Part shown: positions 62,369 to 64,000 of the stretch, one piece after another
Layout of the letters: each line of letters starts with the position of its first letter
How positions within the stretch are numbered: the first letter of the stretch is position 1
Assembly (NCBI RefSeq): GCF_000775285.1
Contig: NZ_JJML01000006.1
Location: 17,580 to 81,579, forward strand
Direction: 5' to 3'
DNA: 64,000 bases
Source of the DNA: Neosynechococcus sphagnicola sy1
GTDB taxonomy: Bacteria > Cyanobacteriota > Cyanobacteriia > Neosynechococcales > Neosynechococcaceae
Made by a program: the position numbers and the translations under genes
The notes under the pieces: model-generated
Told to the model about the DNA's origin: nothing
The model's input: only the letters and a program-made list of their open reading frames with translations
Database searches by the model: none

Positions 62369-64000
62369 TTATTTGGTTTGCATGTCCATACCCTCAATAA
62401 TTATATTACTCATATCTGTTCCTCTTAAATCCGTGTGCGTAAGGTCAACATCGCAAAAGCTTACTCCAGTAAGAATTGCACCCCTCATATCCGCCCCAGT
62501 AAGAATTGCGTGACTTAAGGTGGCATATTTTAGAATCGCCCCGGATAGTTTGGAACCACTAAGATTCGCTCCAGATAGGTTGGCATTACGTAAATTTACC
62601 CCACTTAAATCGACTGATTGCAAGTTCGCGCCTGACAAAAATGCGCATGGCCCAATCCAATAAGCTCCTCTCCTGACAGCATCAAATTCCTCAGGAAATC
62701 GTGTTTCATTATTGTAGAGTGCTGTATCTAGATTAGTGTCAATAAGGTCGGCTCCACGCAGGTCGGCTCCACGCAGGTCGGCTCCACGCAGGTCGGCTCC
62801 ACGTAAGATTGCCTGATTCAAGTTTGCTCTTTGCAAATTGACTTTATCGAGTAGAGCCTCAGTGAAGTTAGTGTGACTGAAGTTTGACTGACTTAAGTTG
62901 GCTTTAGATAAGTTGGTTTTGGAGAGCATAGATCTTTGTAAATCAGCTCCGTGTAAATTAACTCCAGCAAGATTAACTCCCTGAAAGTTAGATTCTGGCA
63001 AGGAGACTTTGGGACCAAGATCGTAAGCACCTCTTTTGCTAGGATTAAATCCTTGGGGGAACACTGTTTTAGAATTGTAGAGGGCTCCCTTCAGATTCGT
63101 TCCACTCAGATTGGTTTGAGTCAGATCAGTCTCTATGAGATTAGCCCCACTCAAATTAGCCTGACACAGATTGCTCTGACGTAAGTTAGCTCCCCGCAAG
63201 TCAGCTCCCTGGAGATTAACCTTCTGCAAATCCATCCCCTGTAAGTCAGCATTTGGTAAAACTGTAAAGGTGGAAATCAGGTAAGCACCTTGCTGAGCAG
63301 GATCAAATCCTTCAGGGAATCGAGTCTTTTCGTCATAGATTGCCTGTTGGATATTCACTCGCTGGAGGTCAATTTCATGAAGGTCAAGCCCACATAGATT
63401 AATTCCTCGAAGTGAAGCATTAGGTGCAACCAAATAAGCTCCATGTTGGTCGGGGATGAAACCCTCAGGAAATTGGGTAGTTAAACTGTATAATGCACCC
63501 TGAAGATTAGCACTTTCTAAGTCAAAACATCGGAGATCTGCCCCCCATAAGTTAGCTCTAGATAGATCGGCATGGGATAAATATGCTCCCTGCAAATCTG
63601 CTTCGTACAGATTGGCACTGTGAATATTAGTGGCGATTAAATTATCCTTGCTGAGGTTTGCTCCAGACAGATTAGCATTACGTAAATTTACCCCACTTAG
63701 ATCGACTGATTGCAAGTTTGCACCTGACAAAAATGCGCATGGTCCAATCCAATAAGCTCCTCTCTTGGCAGCATCAAATTCCTCAGGGAATCGTGTTTCA
63801 TTATTGTAGAGTGCTGTATCTAGATTAGTGTCAATAAGTTCGGCTCCCCGCAGGTCGGTTCCACGCAGGTCGGCTCCACGCAGGTCGGCTCCACGTAAGA
63901 TTGCCTGATTCAAGTTTGCTCTTTGCAAATTGACTTTATCGAGTAGAGCCTCAGTGAAGTTAGTTTGGCTGAAGTTTGACTGACTTAAGTTGGCTTTAGA
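62369..64000 (-). CDS. Pentapeptide-repeat protein, 5' end beyond window edge
   Basis: At least 543 residues of A(D/N)LxG-type pentapeptides (ANLSGANLS, ADLRGADLRG), the quadrilateral beta-helix fold. The frame is open through the right edge, so the N-terminus is missing. Three or four times the helix is interrupted by a block like YNNETRFPEEFDAVRRGAYW, a known spacer in cyanobacterial members. The final turn ends IIEGMDMQTK. It probably forms a scaffold or binds another protein; no enzyme domain is visible in this part. A 1092-base internal duplication is described separately. Confidence 0.9.
   Translation of the reverse strand, partial: SKANLSQSNFSQTNFTEALLDKVNLQRANLNQAILRGADLRGADLRGTDLRGAELIDTNLDTALYNNETRFPEEFDAAKRGAYWIGPCAFLSGANLQSVDLSGVNLRNANLSGANLSKDNLIATNIHSANLYEADLQGAYLSHADLSRANLWGADLRCFDLESANLQGALYSLTTQFPEGFIPDQHGAYLVAPNASLRGINLCGLDLHEIDLQRVNIQQAIYDEKTRFPEGFDPAQQGAYLISTFTVLPNADLQGMDLQKVNLQGADLRGANLRQSNLCQANLSGANLIETDLTQTNLSGTNLKGALYNSKTVFPQGFNPSKRGAYDLGPKVSLPESNFQGVNLAGVNLHGADLQRSMLSKTNLSKANLSQSNFSHTNFTEALLDKVNLQRANLNQAILRGADLRGADLRGADLRGADLIDTNLDTALYNNETRFPEEFDAVRRGAYWIGPCAFLSGANLQSVDLSGVNLRNANLSGANLSGSKLSGAILKYATLSHAILTGADMRGAILTGVSFCDVDLTHTDLRGTDMSNIIIEGMDMQTK
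62584..62908 (-). repeat. Long internal duplication in the pentapeptide gene, copy B
   Basis: Near-identical to 63676-64000 with a 1092-base offset (364 codons) and a few substitutions. It includes a run of 15-base CGGCTCCACGCAGGT-type units. The copy continues beyond the visible limit of the other one only because the window ends. Confidence 0.85.
63676..64000 (-). repeat. Long internal duplication in the pentapeptide gene, copy A
   Basis: First copy in the direction of transcription, cut by the window edge. Identity with copy B is too high for old pentapeptide repeats, indicating recent duplication or conversion. Confidence 0.85.

Noticed and set aside
62749..62808. Short 15-base tandem units that look array-like, considered as a CRISPR
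   Set aside because: The units are contiguous, encode ADLRG pentapeptides in frame, and have no unique spacers.

Overview
The window is cyanobacterial chromosome. It carries photosystem I psaF and psaJ, a Psb34-type (Ssl1498-family) one-helix protein, a Tab2/Atab2-type protein, several cyanobacterial conserved hypotheticals, and many HIP1 octamers (GCGATCGC), especially in the first 45 kb. The fairly high GC of the core genes would fit a Leptolyngbya-like filamentous lineage, but the genus cannot be fixed from the sequence.

Layout. 0-36 kb is dense housekeeping sequence: a polytopic membrane protein (cut by the left edge), an HSL-type esterase, miaA, gyrB, a DUF1400 alpha/beta hydrolase, a PrsW-type protease, cobU, a class A PBP, tyrS, pyrF, a LivH-type permease, a fused peptide-type ABC ATPase, a WecG/TagA glycosyltransferase, psb34 with a small membrane-protein partner, tab2, nadC, a CPA1 antiporter, map, nadA, a metallophosphoesterase, thrS, a DUF2973 protein, a DUF389 protein, psaJ-psaF, tsaD, a GNAT, plsC, a bolA-grxD pair, ilvC and a ydcF-type gene. 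36.7-61.3 kb is one biosynthetic locus of two convergent gene sets. On the + strand are a 2938-residue synthase (two NMO/PfaD-like domains, KS, AT, ACP, ACP, KR, DH), a 1638-residue synthase (KS, AT, DH and a fused C-terminal phosphopantetheinyl transferase), a free ACP, an AlkP-superfamily phosphodiesterase, an alpha/beta hydrolase and two SDRs. On the - strand, starting from the far end, are a Rieske oxygenase, an alpha/beta hydrolase, a sulfotransferase, a propeller-like protein and a PHB-depolymerase-type esterase. 61.5-64 kb holds a small helical protein, a likely MITE and a large pentapeptide-repeat gene cut by the right edge.

How the locus may work (inference). The synthases resemble the PUFA-synthase / heterocyst-glycolipid type of iterative 'secondary lipid' PKS. 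The fused PPTase would charge the ACPs, and the NMO domains could act as the enoyl reductase. The SDRs, Rieske oxygenase, sulfotransferase and hydrolases look like tailoring and release enzymes. A hydroxylated, possibly sulfated lipid is a reasonable guess; the product is unknown.

Data caution. At least nine genes, including essential gyrB and thrS, are broken by a one-base length change in a homopolymer, nearly always one base too many. Each is restored to a normal full-length protein by one correction. This looks like systematic sequencing or assembly error, so these genes are annotated as single CDSs with the break point given.
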